Shown: positions 13,001 through 26,600 of the stretch, piece by piece
How the letters are laid out: each line of letters opens with the position of its first letter
Numbering within the stretch: position 1 is the stretch's first letter
Assembly: GCA_964057225.1 (NCBI GenBank)
Contig: OZ059899.1
Coordinates: forward strand, 7,626,001-7,690,000
DNA length: 64,000 nucleotides
Direction of reading: 5' to 3'
DNA from: Auanema rhodensis
Lineage: Eukaryota > Nematoda > Chromadorea > Rhabditida > Rhabditidae
Notes under the pieces: generated by a model
Seen by the model: only the letters and a program-made list of their open reading frames with translations
Databases searched by the model: none
What the model was told of the DNA's origin: nothing
Made by a program: the position numbers and the translations under genes

Positions 13001-16000
13001 TTAAGCTTCGCAACGAATTCCATCAAAATATACTGACGAACCATCAAATCCAATCATATCTGGTCTTCTGTAATCTATGAGAGAATCCTTGAATAGTTGA
13101 CATTGATTGATTTCGCCTGAAATTAAATTTTTGTAAAAAAAAAGGAAATGGAATTCAATTTTGCAAACCTTGAGAAACTAAGTTTGCTGATCGACAACGT
13201 AAAGCATAACAAGCAGAAAAACAGTCAGAAGCACTGAAATATAAAGTATATGATTACCATATAATTAGTATAATTAACGTTTTAACATAAACAGCTTTAA
13301 GTAAACGTCTTCCTTGGAATGCTGTTTGATACAAAGCACTATATGTACAATGATTGAATGAAGGATAAGCAGCAGTTGTTGTTGTAATGAAAGTTGAAGT
13401 TTCAGGTAAAATCTATAAATATGTATAAGTTATTTAGTTTATATAGTTAATAAATAAACCGTTGATGTTGTTGATGGAATCTCTAATTCTTTAGCTTTAG
13501 CTAATTTCTCAGTGAATTTCTTTGTTTTAACTCCATGAGCCTTCTTTAAAAGATCCATCAATTTTAAATTCTTTTGTGGTAATCTAAATTATAATAAATA
13601 ATAATAATATATATTTTAAAATTATTACTGAATTGAATCATCTAAAATTATGTTTTTATGAACTTTTTCAACAGTTGCAGTAGTCTGAATAGTTGTAGCC
13701 TCTGTTTCAGCTGACTGAAAATAATAAAATTCATAATTATATGTATTATTCAAAAATTAAATATAACAACTAACCATTTCAATTTCCGGTTCATAATCAA
13801 AATCACTTTCTTTTAAGCCTTCTGTTTCGGGAATACGATGGTTGATATACACTTTATTCTAAATTATATTAATTTATATATTCCATGTAATTTGTATTTT
13901 TTTATACAACTTAATATACTAACCTTTTTTAGTATTGGCTTTTTTGTTCGATTTGTTTGATTAATAGTTGTTATGGAAACATCATCAGGTTTTGATTTCG
14001 ACGATGCTTCAGTTGCTATTTTATCTTTCACATTTGGTTTTCTTGTTTCTCCTTTTACTTTTCTGGGTTTGCTCTTTGATGTAGTTTGCACAAGCTCGGT
14101 TGATGTTTTCTCTGTTTTTATCGAATTTGCTGCATTTTTCTTGCTATTTTCAGTTTCCTCTTCCTCGCCATCATCCTTTTCTTCTTCAGATTGTACAGTT
14201 TCATCAGTATCATCAACTTCATCTTCTTTCTTTGATTGAGGTTTGGCTTTGTCGTCGTCATCTTTTTCCTCCTCATCTGATTCTACTTCGTTTTCAGAAC
14301 TCTTCCCTGGCACATCATTAGTTGGATCTTCAAGATTGAGAGGGGTGTCTGTTGCGATACCGGCCTCCTTTGGAGGATGCGATTTCAATTTCTGCTCCTC
14401 TGCTTCATCATCTGTTTCCTGTGTTTGCTGGTGCGCTTTGGAGTCATCAGCAACCTTTACAACAAAATTCTGTAGATTGATTGTTAAGTTGTTGCAAAGA
14501 AAAGCTTTTTCTTACTTCATCTTTCTCTGAACTTAGCTTATCTTCAGTCTTTTCTTTGTTAAGTACAACTTCAGTAAGATTTTCAATTGATTCTTCCCCA
14601 TCGCCAACTTCTGATGAAACTTTCTATAATAAGAAATAATTATTATATACATATAATAATAATAATAAATTATATAATATCTTACTCTTATAGCATTTCT
14701 TGATATTTCTGTTGAAGAATCTATTTTTTCTATTTCTCCTATGTTCTAAAACTAACTACTGTTTTTGAATAAAAATATTAAATTTACTTACACTATCAAA
14801 ATTTATTTTTGGAGCTCTTGTTGTTTCAATAGATATTTCTGATACTGGTTGATCAGTGCTAACACTTTCTTGAGCTTGTGTTGTATATACTTCAGTAGTT
14901 GTTGTAGTTGTTTTATCAACAATTAACTATAAATACATATAAATATATAAATTATTTACAATTAAATTCAAATTTTTAAAAACATTATGAAACTTACAAT
15001 CTCATTTTCAGATTCTCGAATTAATTCATTTCTTAATGCGTCATCAATTTGACATTCCGTTGCAATATATCGTTTTAATTGAGATTCTTAATATTTTAAT
15101 TGAAAAAAAATAAAATATTCTCAAATATATTTACCATCTGTAGCACAGCTTAACTCGAAATAACTTCTTTTCTGAGTACTAGGAACATGATTAAAGCTTT
15201 CAGGATTCGAAAATCTAAAAAAATTATAATTATATATGTATAATATATATAAATACCTATTATATTTACTAAGAAGACATGTCTCACTTTCGAAGTAATA
15301 TTGGAATGATTGGCATGGTTCTCCATATCTTCAAATTTTATATTTGAAATTTGAATTAAGAACTTATAAACCTGTGTTCAGCTTGGGTACACAAGCATTT
15401 ACATTGTTGAATTGAGACACCTGTTTCAATTTGTTGAGCTGTTCCTTCAAGAACATATAAAGGCATCTCTCGATAGCATTTATCGGTATATTCTAAAGAA
15501 ATATTGTTTTAATTGTCTTTAACATTAAATTTTTGTTTTGAACCTCCAGCTTCACGATTAATAGATGATACGGTGGTAGTGACAGGTTTTTCAGCCTTAC
15601 ATCCATATAAATGGTTTGGCTTAACAACTTCAGATGCAGCTTTTTCTAAAAAAAAAAAACAATTGACAAGATATATTATGTATTAATACCTTGATCACAT
15701 GTAATTCCAATATATGTAATATTATATTCATCTATTTGATTATTAAAAATATTTTCATTTGCGTTTCTATGCTCCAAATTCAATACACAATCTCTTTCGT
15801 TATGATAATATGTTGCTGAAGCACATTCGAAGCTATATCTACCTGATTTTCTAAATATAAACAAATATATAAATTTTCTTTAAAGATATATCTTGTAATA
15901 GAATAACTTACAAGCTGTTAGCACAAATACATTGACATTCTTCTAAAGATACATCATGTTCAAGTCCTCCAGCCACATTAGATAACATAAGTCCATCAAT

Positions 16001-18613
16001 AAATTCAAAGCATTTGTCTGAGACTTAAAAAATAAAATATTATAATCTAAATAAATAAATAATATTTTACCTAAAGGTGATGATGTTGATAAAAGTGGTG
16101 GATCAACTTCTGTTGTCGATGTAAGACTTTCTTTTTCATTTTTTATATTTGTTTTCTTTTCAATTTCATTAATAATAGAATTTGATTCAACGTTCTTCTT
16201 TTCATTTTCTTTATCTTCTTCTCTTAATTCTTCTCCAGAAGCTTCTATTAAATCATTAGATGTTGTAGATGTAGTAGTTGAAAGAGAATTTTCAGTTGTT
16301 GGTGTTGTTGTCGTTGTACTAACAGTAGTACTGCTTACAGTAGTTGTTGTAGTTTCAGTTGCATCTACAACCGTTGTTGAAGGAAGTTCAGCTGGTGTCG
16401 TTGTTCGTATTTCTGGTACTTCCTCATTTACTTTTTTAGTTGTTGATGTAACTTCTATTTTGCTTACTGTAGTTTTCAAATTAACCTTATTCTCATCTAT
16501 AAATATTAATTATAATGATAAATAAAATATATTTTCAATATGTTTACCCTTGATTAATTTTCCTGTGATTGGATCAAAAGGAGATCGCTCAAGAACTGGA
16601 AGTGTAAATGTTTCCTTAGTTGGTCGAGATGTAGTGGATGATTCGGTTTTTAATGAAGCAATTGATTCAGTTTTAACACAAAGCTTTTCAGCAATATCCA
16701 GAAGAACTAGAAGTTGATATAATTTATTTTAAAAATTAAATATATGATTGTATACCTTGTTCATCACAATCAACATATTGATATGTTGAATATTTATCCT
16801 TAATCAAATCATATTTTCCCAAATGATTACCCTTAAAATAATTAAATTATATTAAAATATATAAATATAATATATATATTAAAAGAAAAAATTATTATAT
16901 TATACCTTATTTAGGACACATACACCATTTGTGTACCATTGAAATGATTGACAAATGTGAAGTTTACCAGAATTATATGTTGCAGCACATAAACATCTAA
17001 ATCCAATTTAAATTTATAAGATATTATTAAAGAAAAAAAGAAATCTCATCTTATGTATATTAAAAGAATTATTTGTATAATTTACCTGCATTCTTGAATA
17101 CTTTTATGATCATGTCTCTCAAATGCACTTCCTAATAAATATTTCTGAGGAATTTCACGATAACATATCTTAGAACCACCTATAAATATAAATAATGAAA
17201 TATATAATAATAGAAAATATCTTAATTGTTGAAGATAGGTCAAGCAAATATCAGAAAAGGAAGTTATTCAAAAGATTTGTATGAATGATGTTCCATTACA
17301 TAAAATTTCAAATAAAAAAAAAACTTCTTTTCGTCTGTATTTCAACACTTTTTTTAAAAAATTAACTATCCATGAATTTTGACCAATTTAAAGTTTCCTT
17401 TTCATTGATGAAGTACAAATTTTTTTCAAATTGTTCCTTATTGAACTTTTTTTGTAATTCAACCGAAACAAACCATGCATGAAACGACTTATAACTTCAT
17501 CATGAGCAGCTAAAACTCCAGTTATATTCTCAATAATAAGACGATTGACGTAACCATCTTCTTGTGTATCAGCAATATTTCCATCTAAATAAAATAATTA
17601 ATAAATAAATTTATATTATTTGATACTTACGATCACGAGCACGGGCTAATTTAGCATAATCTACAGATGTTGATAAATCTATTGGGGTACCAGTTATAAG
17701 TTCAACACGTTTTAAAGTTTGTGGTAACTTATTAAATGGTTCAGCAGTCAGAATTTGTGGTGCAGATTCAGGAAGAGAATCTGAATTTAGAAAAAAATAA
17801 TGTCATAATTGAATAAATTATTGATATATTTACTTTTGGTTTTTTCATTACATTTCTCAATACATGCAATCTGTATCAAATGGCTTTTAGCTTCATCTAC
17901 AGGAAAATCTTTGAATCGTGAAGGATTATACCTAAAATAATAATATAGTTAATTAAAGATATTATAGAATATTATATATTTATAATTATAATATATTTGG
18001 ATAATTTTTCTTCTTTTCTTTTCAAACTTTTTCTTAGAAATTTCAAGTGCATTAAATGGTCACAAATCAACACATTGAACTTTTATATTTCAATAAGATC
18101 AGAATCGGTTAAAGATAATCTTCAGAGGACAAGGACATTTATTTATAAGAAATTTTGATGGATTAATACTCATATAGTAGTATATAGTTCAAAATATAAA
18201 ATCATTTTAAAGTTTATAATCTTTTTTTTTCTTTTTTTTTCTTATATTAATATTTTACCTGCAATTCAATGTGTATTCATAAGAAATAGCACAAGTCTTT
18301 GTAAATGCATTATACACAGCTGTGCGACAGAAATGGCGATCAGCACAGAATTCAGCACATGCTGTTACTGTTGGCATATTTATTCTTTAAAATAATATAT
18401 TTAAGTTTAATTATAACATATATGTATATTATTACCCTGTATAATAGAAATCAATATTCATTGCTTTATCATATATAACCGATTGAGCAAAATATTCTCG
18501 AATACATATTCCTGAAACAAAATTTTAAACTGTTTTTCTAAATTACATTCGAAAATCAAACCTTTTACATATGCCACACAGGCTAGCAAGATGAAAAGCT
18601 TGTGAGGCCTCAT
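13001..18613 (-). CDS. secreted protein with five PAN/apple-like domains and mucin-like linkers
   Basis: Large secreted or matrix protein, about 1,250 residues in over 20 exons. The start at 18613 (MRPHKLFILLACVAYVKG, a signal peptide) lies 25 bases after a GCTTTAG acceptor, a likely trans-splice site; an in-frame ATG further upstream would be removed. Five cysteine-patterned PAN-like modules follow. They begin near GICIREYFAQSV, SKICYREIPQKYLLG, SDKCFEFIDGLMLSNV, TDKCYREMPLYVLEG and FNHCTYSALYQTAF; three of them share an ExCxCxC core (ECRCLCA, ECQCICA, QCKCLCT). Linkers are Thr/Ser-rich (about 15950-16480, likely O-glycosylated) and strongly acidic/Lys-rich (about 13930-14420). No ZP domain or membrane anchor is present; the end is IGFDGSSVYFDGIRCEA. 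PAN modules bind proteins or glycans; a cuticle or extracellular-matrix role is inferred. I do not recognise the specific orthologue. Confidence 0.85.
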
Positions 18614-20833
18614 ACGGGGCCACCGGAGATTAACTGATCTAAAGCAAATCATCATCATTATCGACATTTCATTTCTCTAATTGGAGCAAAAATAAAATTC
18701 AAAAAAACTAATTAAAGTAGTTGTTATAGTTGTTATGACATAGTTTAGAAAGCAATAAAGAAAACAAGAGAAAAGATGAGGACCACCTAGATCTTACCAG
18801 CAATTATACTGGTTTAACCCGAAGAACTTTAGAGAGTGAAGAGATTTAGTTAAAAGCGATTGTCATACAAATTACATGATTCAAAAGGAACTCAAGTGAA
18901 AGTTAGTCAACTAAATAAACTATTTTAATATAAAAAAATAAAGTTAAGCAAATCAAAGAAACACAAGAACATTTATCCAAAAATATGAAGAAATAATGAA
19001 ATATATTTAATTATTTAATAAAACTTAAAATAAAATCAATATTATTTATATAATTTTAAAAATTGATCACTTAGAAGTGTCATTTCTGAAAACTTTATAA
19101 TGCTACTTCACTCTTGACAGATTTATGAATACACATCTTTATTCGCGAACTATCAGTCACTTTCATTCGTTTTTTTTTTTGGGTGATCGGGGTTTGAAGA
19201 AAATTGGAAAGTTGCTAGATTGGTAGCATGTTCTCTATATGGTGATTCTTTCCCTAAGGCGTATTTCTGTCAATGTGATCACTGGAGAAAGGACTTTCTC
19301 GTCGACCATAAGGGTAAGTATGCGAGAATGATGAAAACATAGACGGCGAACATCCGTAGGTAGCAGACAGAACAATCAGATGTATAGAAGAAGCAAGATA
19401 GAGACCAAGCAGATCCATTGAAGAAAGAGAGAAAGAGAGAAAAGCTTGAAATAAGATTGGATGGGTGAAACAAGGAGAACTGGATAGTAGTGAATGAAAC
19501 AAGAAGAAAACGAACAGTTACATACAGGAAAGAGATATCGAGAAAGGATGTTCAATCAGAGAAAAAAAAACAAAAAAGTTATTTAAACAGTTAAGAAACT
19601 GTTTATTAAAAAGAGAAATTATAATCAATTCAAAGACCATAATAATAAAAAAATAAATTACATTGACTTGTTTTAATTAAAATTAATTTTTTTTATTTCA
19701 AAATAATTCAATTAGCTTCTTTTATTTTGAGAAAATTAAATTTTGATATTTAAATAGATTATTCTTGTATATATTTATATGTAACTAGATATTTAAAAAA
19801 CTAGATAAGAAGTTTATGAAATTCTTGAAGAAGTGAGTCATTGAACTTTCAAGATTCGATAAATAAATCAAGTTAATAAAGATATTTGAAAAACGTTTTA
19901 AGGGGATAAGTTGCAGAAAATGAAAAACGAAAAAATCGGAAACGTTACAAAATCGAGAATTTCCTCATAAAACTTTATTATAAAGATTGTATAACATGTG
20001 AATTTTGAGTTAACTAATGTAATAAAAAGTTTTATTAGAATCAATTTAACCTAATTAACAATTAATTTTAAAAAATTATTTAATATAATGAATAAAGTAA
20101 ATAATTTTGAAAAGTAAAGTTGAAAATCATGAATTGATGATGAAAAGGAAATAAATCTTGAAGACGATAAATTCTCTTATGTTTTTTCTTATTTTATGAA
20201 TGAAAAACGTAAAAAAACGTGCCGGAATATAAGTAGGAAGGTTAGAAGTAGGAGGATAATTGCGATCGGCGATCGTCTCTTCCTTGTATGTACCTTTTCT
20301 CATCTAACGAAAGACATTGTGGATAGAGTCTTCAGTCACTTACTCACTCATATACACATATATGGACAATCTCTGAATCGTCTTACTTCGAACTCTATCG
20401 TGCTATCGTGAACGTCAGGAAAGCAGATATAGCGACGTCATAAAATAAAAATGAAAACTAAATGGACCAAGAATAGGGGACAAGGAACGATGGGTGATGA
20501 GGTTAACCATCCTCTTGTATGTATTTCCTCCCAACATATTTGGCTTCATAAAAGCAGAATTAAGTTTCAGCAAAGTTGTAGAAGAAACATATGAAAAGAA
20601 CAATGTTACTGTCAAGTAGATTTTTGAATCTATTCATTAAAAAAATAATAATTGAACTAAATTTTGAATGCAGATTGATGTAATAAACTTGAAAATTTAA
20701 ATCTTTAACACTTTTAGCCTTAAATAACTTCGAAAAAACTTTAAACTATACAGTGAAACATCTGAACAAGTTCATTTGGCTCAGAAAATTTAAGGAGTTT
20801 GAATAGGAAAGCAGAGAATGAACTAGCTTTGCC

Positions 20834-21052
20834 TTATGTAGAGGAAGAAACATGTGAATGATCATAGACTGCCGGGAAGATAAGCCAAGATTCAGAATGA
20901 CCGTCCGTGTAGTTGTCTGACGGCAACAACTGGATACACTGACGACGATAACGACAACACTTGTCCTCTGTTTCCCGCCTGTCAGCCATGTCTAACATTA
21001 CGAAAAGGATGAACAGATGATGACGAAAAAGAGAAAATTTAGCCATTTGCAT
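20834..21052 (-). CDS. possible small secreted cysteine-containing peptide (hypothetical)
   Basis: A 72-codon frame with ATG starts at 21052 and 21046. The N-terminus is hydrophobic after MAKFSLFRHH (LFILFVMLDMA), followed by a charged stretch and KCCRYRRQC. Codons are richer in third-position G and C than in the neighbouring genes. I do not recognise the peptide, and no exon partner or conserved motif confirms it. It may be a chance frame or the first exon of a small secreted peptide gene. Confidence 0.25.
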   Translation of the reverse strand: MQMAKFSLFRHHLFILFVMLDMADRRETEDKCCRYRRQCIQLLPSDNYTDGHSESWLIFPAVYDHSHVSSST

Positions 21053-22034
21053 AATGTAATTAATTACGTGATAAACAGGAAATATCAGAAGAAAAAGATA
21101 ATCAAGATTTTATTAACAAAGGATAATAAGAAAACAACAGAGAATATCAATTTTTCGAAATAATGATTATGTTTAATTTAATGATAAAATGAAGAAAATG
21201 AGTTAAAACTTGATGTTAAAGATGATATGGTAATGAAAATAAAGATAAACAAACTTATTATCATCATCCTAATGATTTCATATCATAATTCGTTAATTTT
21301 CTATATGTACATATGTATTAGTGTTAAAAGAATATTCTGAATTGTCCTTTCACACAGTACATACACACAAATCGAAACTTTCATTTATGGAGTTTTAACC
21401 ACGCCCCCCCCCCTTTCTTTCAATCCCCCACCTTGTTCTCCTAAATCTTTAAATAAATTTAAAAGAAAAAAAAGATTTTTTTTATTAAAAATAAAATATA
21501 AATCATTGAAAGTTTTATAAAAAAAATAAATTTAATTAAGTTTTAACAATATTATGAAGATGTGTATGTATATGTATCTATAAAACATAATTGTTTATCC
21601 GATACAAATATAATTGTAATCAAATAAACATAATAAACGTTCAAAAAAGTTTTATTTGGTGGGTCAGCTTGAGAGCTGGAAAGCATATACGGATATAGAA
21701 AAGCTTTGGGGTTAGATTCAACTGCTTTTATCTAAAAGCAGAACGAGACTTTTCGCGGTCAAACGCAGCTGGTTATCAACAAGCCATTAGCTGGCCATCA
21801 CTTGGTCATCCACTGATGTTTAGGTGATAAAGACAGCCAAAAATGAAGAAAATCAAAGTTGCTATGAATTGTAGTTGATGAAAAGAGAAAAAGATATGAG
21901 AAGCTAAAAGAGAGACAAGATGAAAAGACAAAGAATGACGAGAAAGATTGACGTCGATTTCGAAAGCTTGATCACCTGTAGACTCGTGAAACAATCAGGC
22001 TCAAGCGGGAAAACGAGGAGAGCGATGACGAGAA

Positions 22035-22092
22035 AAGCATCTGGATCTGATTAACCGTCCTGTTTCAAGCAGGTTATGATGCAAAGATGCTT
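22035..22092. other. nested inverted repeat
   Basis: Outer arms AAGCATCT (22035-22042) and AGATGCTT (22085-22092) are exact complements. Inside them, CCTG and CAGG flank a short loop, with AACC and GGTT partly extending it. This could fold as a hairpin in RNA or as a cruciform. The function is unknown. Confidence 0.35.
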
Positions 22093-23661
22093 AGATGATT
22101 AAAGTTTTAGAAAATTTAAAGCAGAATTTAAATTTTTGTAATGGAAGTAAGTCATGTAAATGATTAATTAGAGGTATATGTACAAGAATTGGAATACTAT
22201 ATTACAGGATGAATGTTGTTATTGTTTTTTCAAAAAAAAACAACAAATGTATAAAGAAATAAAGATTTATGAATGGTAAGGAAGATGTACAATATATGTA
22301 TACTATGTAAGCCAAGGTCATATATGTAGATGAGTTCCCATATATTGAAATATTAAATCTTAAAGCTGTTAACATTCTAAATTTTATAAAAAGTATAATC
22401 AAACAAAACTAATTTTTAAAATAAATTTTAAATTTTAAATAAGAACAGCAATTCATGTGTCACTTTCACCATGCTACAAAGGAAATATTATGAATCTGCT
22501 ATACTTTCATTTGAAATTTACTGTTTGACCACAATCGAATACTTTCCTCTTTAACATTCTTTCGTTACATCATCTCTTTCACTCTGTTTCTCTTATTCTT
22601 AAACTATCACTCAGTATTACTCTATTCGTCTTGTCCTTCTAAGCGATTTGGCAGCCGATGATCGTCTAGATGACTATCCAACGACGCCAATAAAAGGTAT
22701 AAATACACAAATTAATATGTACACATAAGAGATAGATACATACATATTCATAGAATGTTTGTATACTATGAGGATAAGAATATGTGATTTCATAAGATTT
22801 TCATACTTCAACTTTAAAAGTTTTACCGGCAACCTTTCTCTCTATTTCTCTTTCTCCCTCTCTCCCTCTTTGTCTCTATATATGTCTCCGGATCTGTATA
22901 TCTTTCAATCTTTTTCTATATCTCATTGTAACTGTTACTCTTTAAAATTTCCATTTAAATGTAAATTCCAATAAAAAAAGCCATTTAGGCCTGTAACTAA
23001 ATCAAGCGTTATGATAGATAATTCATCAGAAATAACATTAAAAATGGAAAAAAATGAATTTGCAAAAGGAAATGATGAAGAGAGTTTCGGAAATCATTTT
23101 AGATGTTAAGAAAATTCTAGATATATGTATATGTATCTATGTCAATTTATTTATAAATGAATGATGTTGAATGACTACATAGGATGATTCACAGACGATA
23201 AATCGTATAATCGTTTTAATATAGCCTCCGGCTGTTTATGCCTTTAAAGTATGTGCGTATATAGTAAAAGCAAAAATGGGATTTTTAATATTTGTTTATA
23301 TGAAGTAATGTGTTTTCTAATTTGTTTGCTTGCCTTGACCCAAAAGGACGCTTCTCAATCACGATGCAACTATGTATGACTGAATGGATGTATATCTAAG
23401 GAATACATAAATTACTTGACAGAATAGTTATAAAAACTATAAGATATATGAATGATTTAATTCAAAAACTATGTACAAAATTAATTATACTCATTTTTTA
23501 AAACTTATTCATCATATATTACTATATGTATTCTAAATTTTCTTTATATTGTATCTTCTTGAATATCTTTTTTAAAAATATTTATATAAGAAAATAGTTG
23601 TTTACATCACCAATATGAATAATGAAATTTCATGATAATTATGGAGAAATGTTCTTCAATT

Positions 23662-26600
23662 TCAGCGTCTTTTCACTTGGGGAGGTTCTAAATTACAGCT
23701 TCCTCCTTCGCAACAATCCATCCACATGTTCAACTTGATTTCAGGAATTGCCTCACATTTCTCGAAATAATTTGTTGTATTACCATAATAACGGAAGACA
23801 TTTCTCTGTAATATTGAAGAAATCAATTATTAATTTTCATTACAATTACATACCGGAACTCGATCGATATCATCTCCATTGTCACAAAGTAATCGAGATA
23901 ATGAAGCTTTTTTGATTTGTTGAAGTTGCTCCTTTGTAAAGACACCGTCATTTTCATACCTAAAAAGTCGAATTAAAGTCAAACACTCAATGCTTTATGC
24001 TAATTTTACCAGAATCGATCACCATCACGTAAACGACGGAATTGATCACCAATGATACAGGCGAATGTTGGACCCATTAAAGCATCAGGAAGCCTTTTTT
24101 CCAATACACCACCGACCCAGAGGTCAATATTAGCTGTAAATTTAAAAAAAAACTTCAATTGAATTTTAAATGTTTAAGTAACGTGACAAATACTTTTTTT
24201 TTTAAATCATGAAAATGTTATTAGATGTTGAACATATCTATTATGTTTACAGGGACCAATAACTTACCAGGATGACCATAAAGATTCTTCAATTTGTCTC
24301 GTACATTACTATCCACAACTACTTTCGAAAGTTCTTCCCATGTATTAGGTGTTGATAAGTTGCACCAGCGTCTATATTCAATATATCTAAAAAGAAATTA
24401 ATTATATATAATATTAATAATATCATATTTTTATTTATTTTTTCAAAAATATTGAACTAGATATACCCTGGAAGTGCGTGATCTCTTCCTCTCTGGATAT
24501 TAATAGCTACAAGATCTTGAGCAACCTAAATGTTAAAATATTATAAATATATTTTTTATTTTTATATTTATACTTCATGATATCGTTCGAATAATCTTTC
24601 AGTTAATTCAGAATTGACTGGTTGATCAGAACGTGGAAGTTTCAAAGGAGCAGCAAATAATCCACGAAGTAGAGGATCTATTCCTCCTTCAGACAATATA
24701 CGTTCAGGCTCAAAGAATGCCTTATGAAGCATTATATGTCCTTCCTTGATTTCCGTAAAGTTTTTGTCATAACGGAATAGCATAGGATTTACAATAGTAT
24801 GTCCAAATCTGTAAAAAATAAATTATATATATTATGATATTAAACGAAAACACCTGAAAGCAGCAGTAGCAAATGCATTAGCTATTGATGGATCAACATT
24901 AGGATTGTATCCACTATATTCTCCCAAATATTCATTATAAGCTGTCTATAATTTATTTTTTTTTGTTTTTTCAAATTAAATTAAGTTTGAACATACTCTT
25001 CCTAATGCAAGAGGAAGCCAATGTTCATAAGTTATATGTTGCATTATACCAATTACAATCTTTCTTGCTTCTAAATTAAAATATTTATATTAAATATATA
25101 ATATATGTTTATATATTAAGAAATGATATACCTTGGAAAATAGTTTCACCATCCCAATTAACATTGAGTTGTAATAGTTTAGAAGCTACACGGTTATGTT
25201 CTCTCATAAACAACGTATGCATCGCAGTAAGTCCTAACTATAATCAAATAAATTATCTATTAATTAATATTTTAAATACAAACCTGTTCATTAGCACGAA
25301 CATCACCAGCTAAGAAACATCTCATTGGATTTTCCATAGAAAAGTTTCGTCGACAATCCATATCAGAATCTTTTTCAAATGGAAGGTATGGCTTTCGTGC
25401 CCTAAAAGAAAACTTTATTTTCTGTTTAATAGTTTTGTTAGATTACTTGGAAACAATATCAAAGCGAAGTAAACCATGATCACCATAAAGATCTCGAAGT
25501 TCTAAAGCTTGAACTTCTGAACTTCCATAAATACCAGATCCATCCAGCCAAGATGTGAGCTTAAAACAGAAATATATATATGTTATTTAAAATAATTTAT
25601 GGCATACTGTATTCATTTGATCTCTATATGTTACTCTTTGGAAAATTAATGATGTTTCACCACTACCACATACAGCTCCATTTCTTTCAAATTCAATACA
25701 TGGATATTTGATATTTCTTTAATATAACTTATTATTTAAAATAATTGATATGTTATAAACCTTCCAGTTTGAAGTTTTGGATCATTTGGTGATAATTGAA
25801 TATTAAAACATGGATCAATGTTTTCACAAGTTCTATTACATATAGCTCCACTAGAATAACTTTGTCTAGCTAATGCAATAGCAGTAAATGTTAGATCATG
25901 ATCTAAAGAATAAATTAAATAATATTTTATATTAAATAATATATATTATATTATAAATATAAATTACCTGTCCATTGTCCCCATTGAAATACAAAAGCTG
26001 ATAAATGGGAATGAGGTGTTATATCCTTGGTAGAAATGACTGTTCGTGAAACCTAAAGCCAACAGATTGTTCTTAAAATATTTCGAATTGTATTTGATAC
26101 GTCTCTAGCATTTGGCATTGGAAATCCGTTGTATAAGCGTCCCTTCTCCCAACCAACTGGTGTGTTGAATCCATTTTCATAAATGGGAGGAAGATGACGT
26201 AATAATGGCATAGAAGACGCTCCCCAAGCTTGATGCTCGAAGTTGTTACATTGTCCATCGTATGTTCTGAATTAGTTTAATAAGCTAGTTTAGTATAAGA
26301 ACATGTATGTTTTTAATACCTATATTTTCTATGGTAACACATATCAGTACAATGATCTTTCAGAACTTGTCCTGTTTGGCAACCGGAAAGTTCCATCAAT
26401 GTTTGAATATAAGATACAGGTAATATAGCTTCATATGATACATTAGGAGCTAATTGATCAACAGGAAGATTCAACCCTAAACAAGAAATGTTTTAAATTT
26501 ATTGTTTAAACTCTATGTCAACCTTTGTTTACATGTTCATAGATAAGACGAAGACTTTCCTCATATACTTCACGTGCTTTAGCCAATTCTAAAGACTATA

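Larger units (their letters stand above)
18614..23661. other. 5-kb region without a secure gene
   Basis: Upstream flank of the PAN gene and downstream flank of peroxidasin. Several stretches are less AT-rich than the rest (about 19200-19550, 20200-21050, 21650-22090), containing short unrecognised open frames. There is also a 10-base C run at 21404-21413, a perfect 8-base stem-loop at 21721-21740, a nested inverted repeat at 22035-22092, and a CCAAT-like plus TATA-like string near 22685-22705. None of this proves a gene. Confidence 0.5.
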
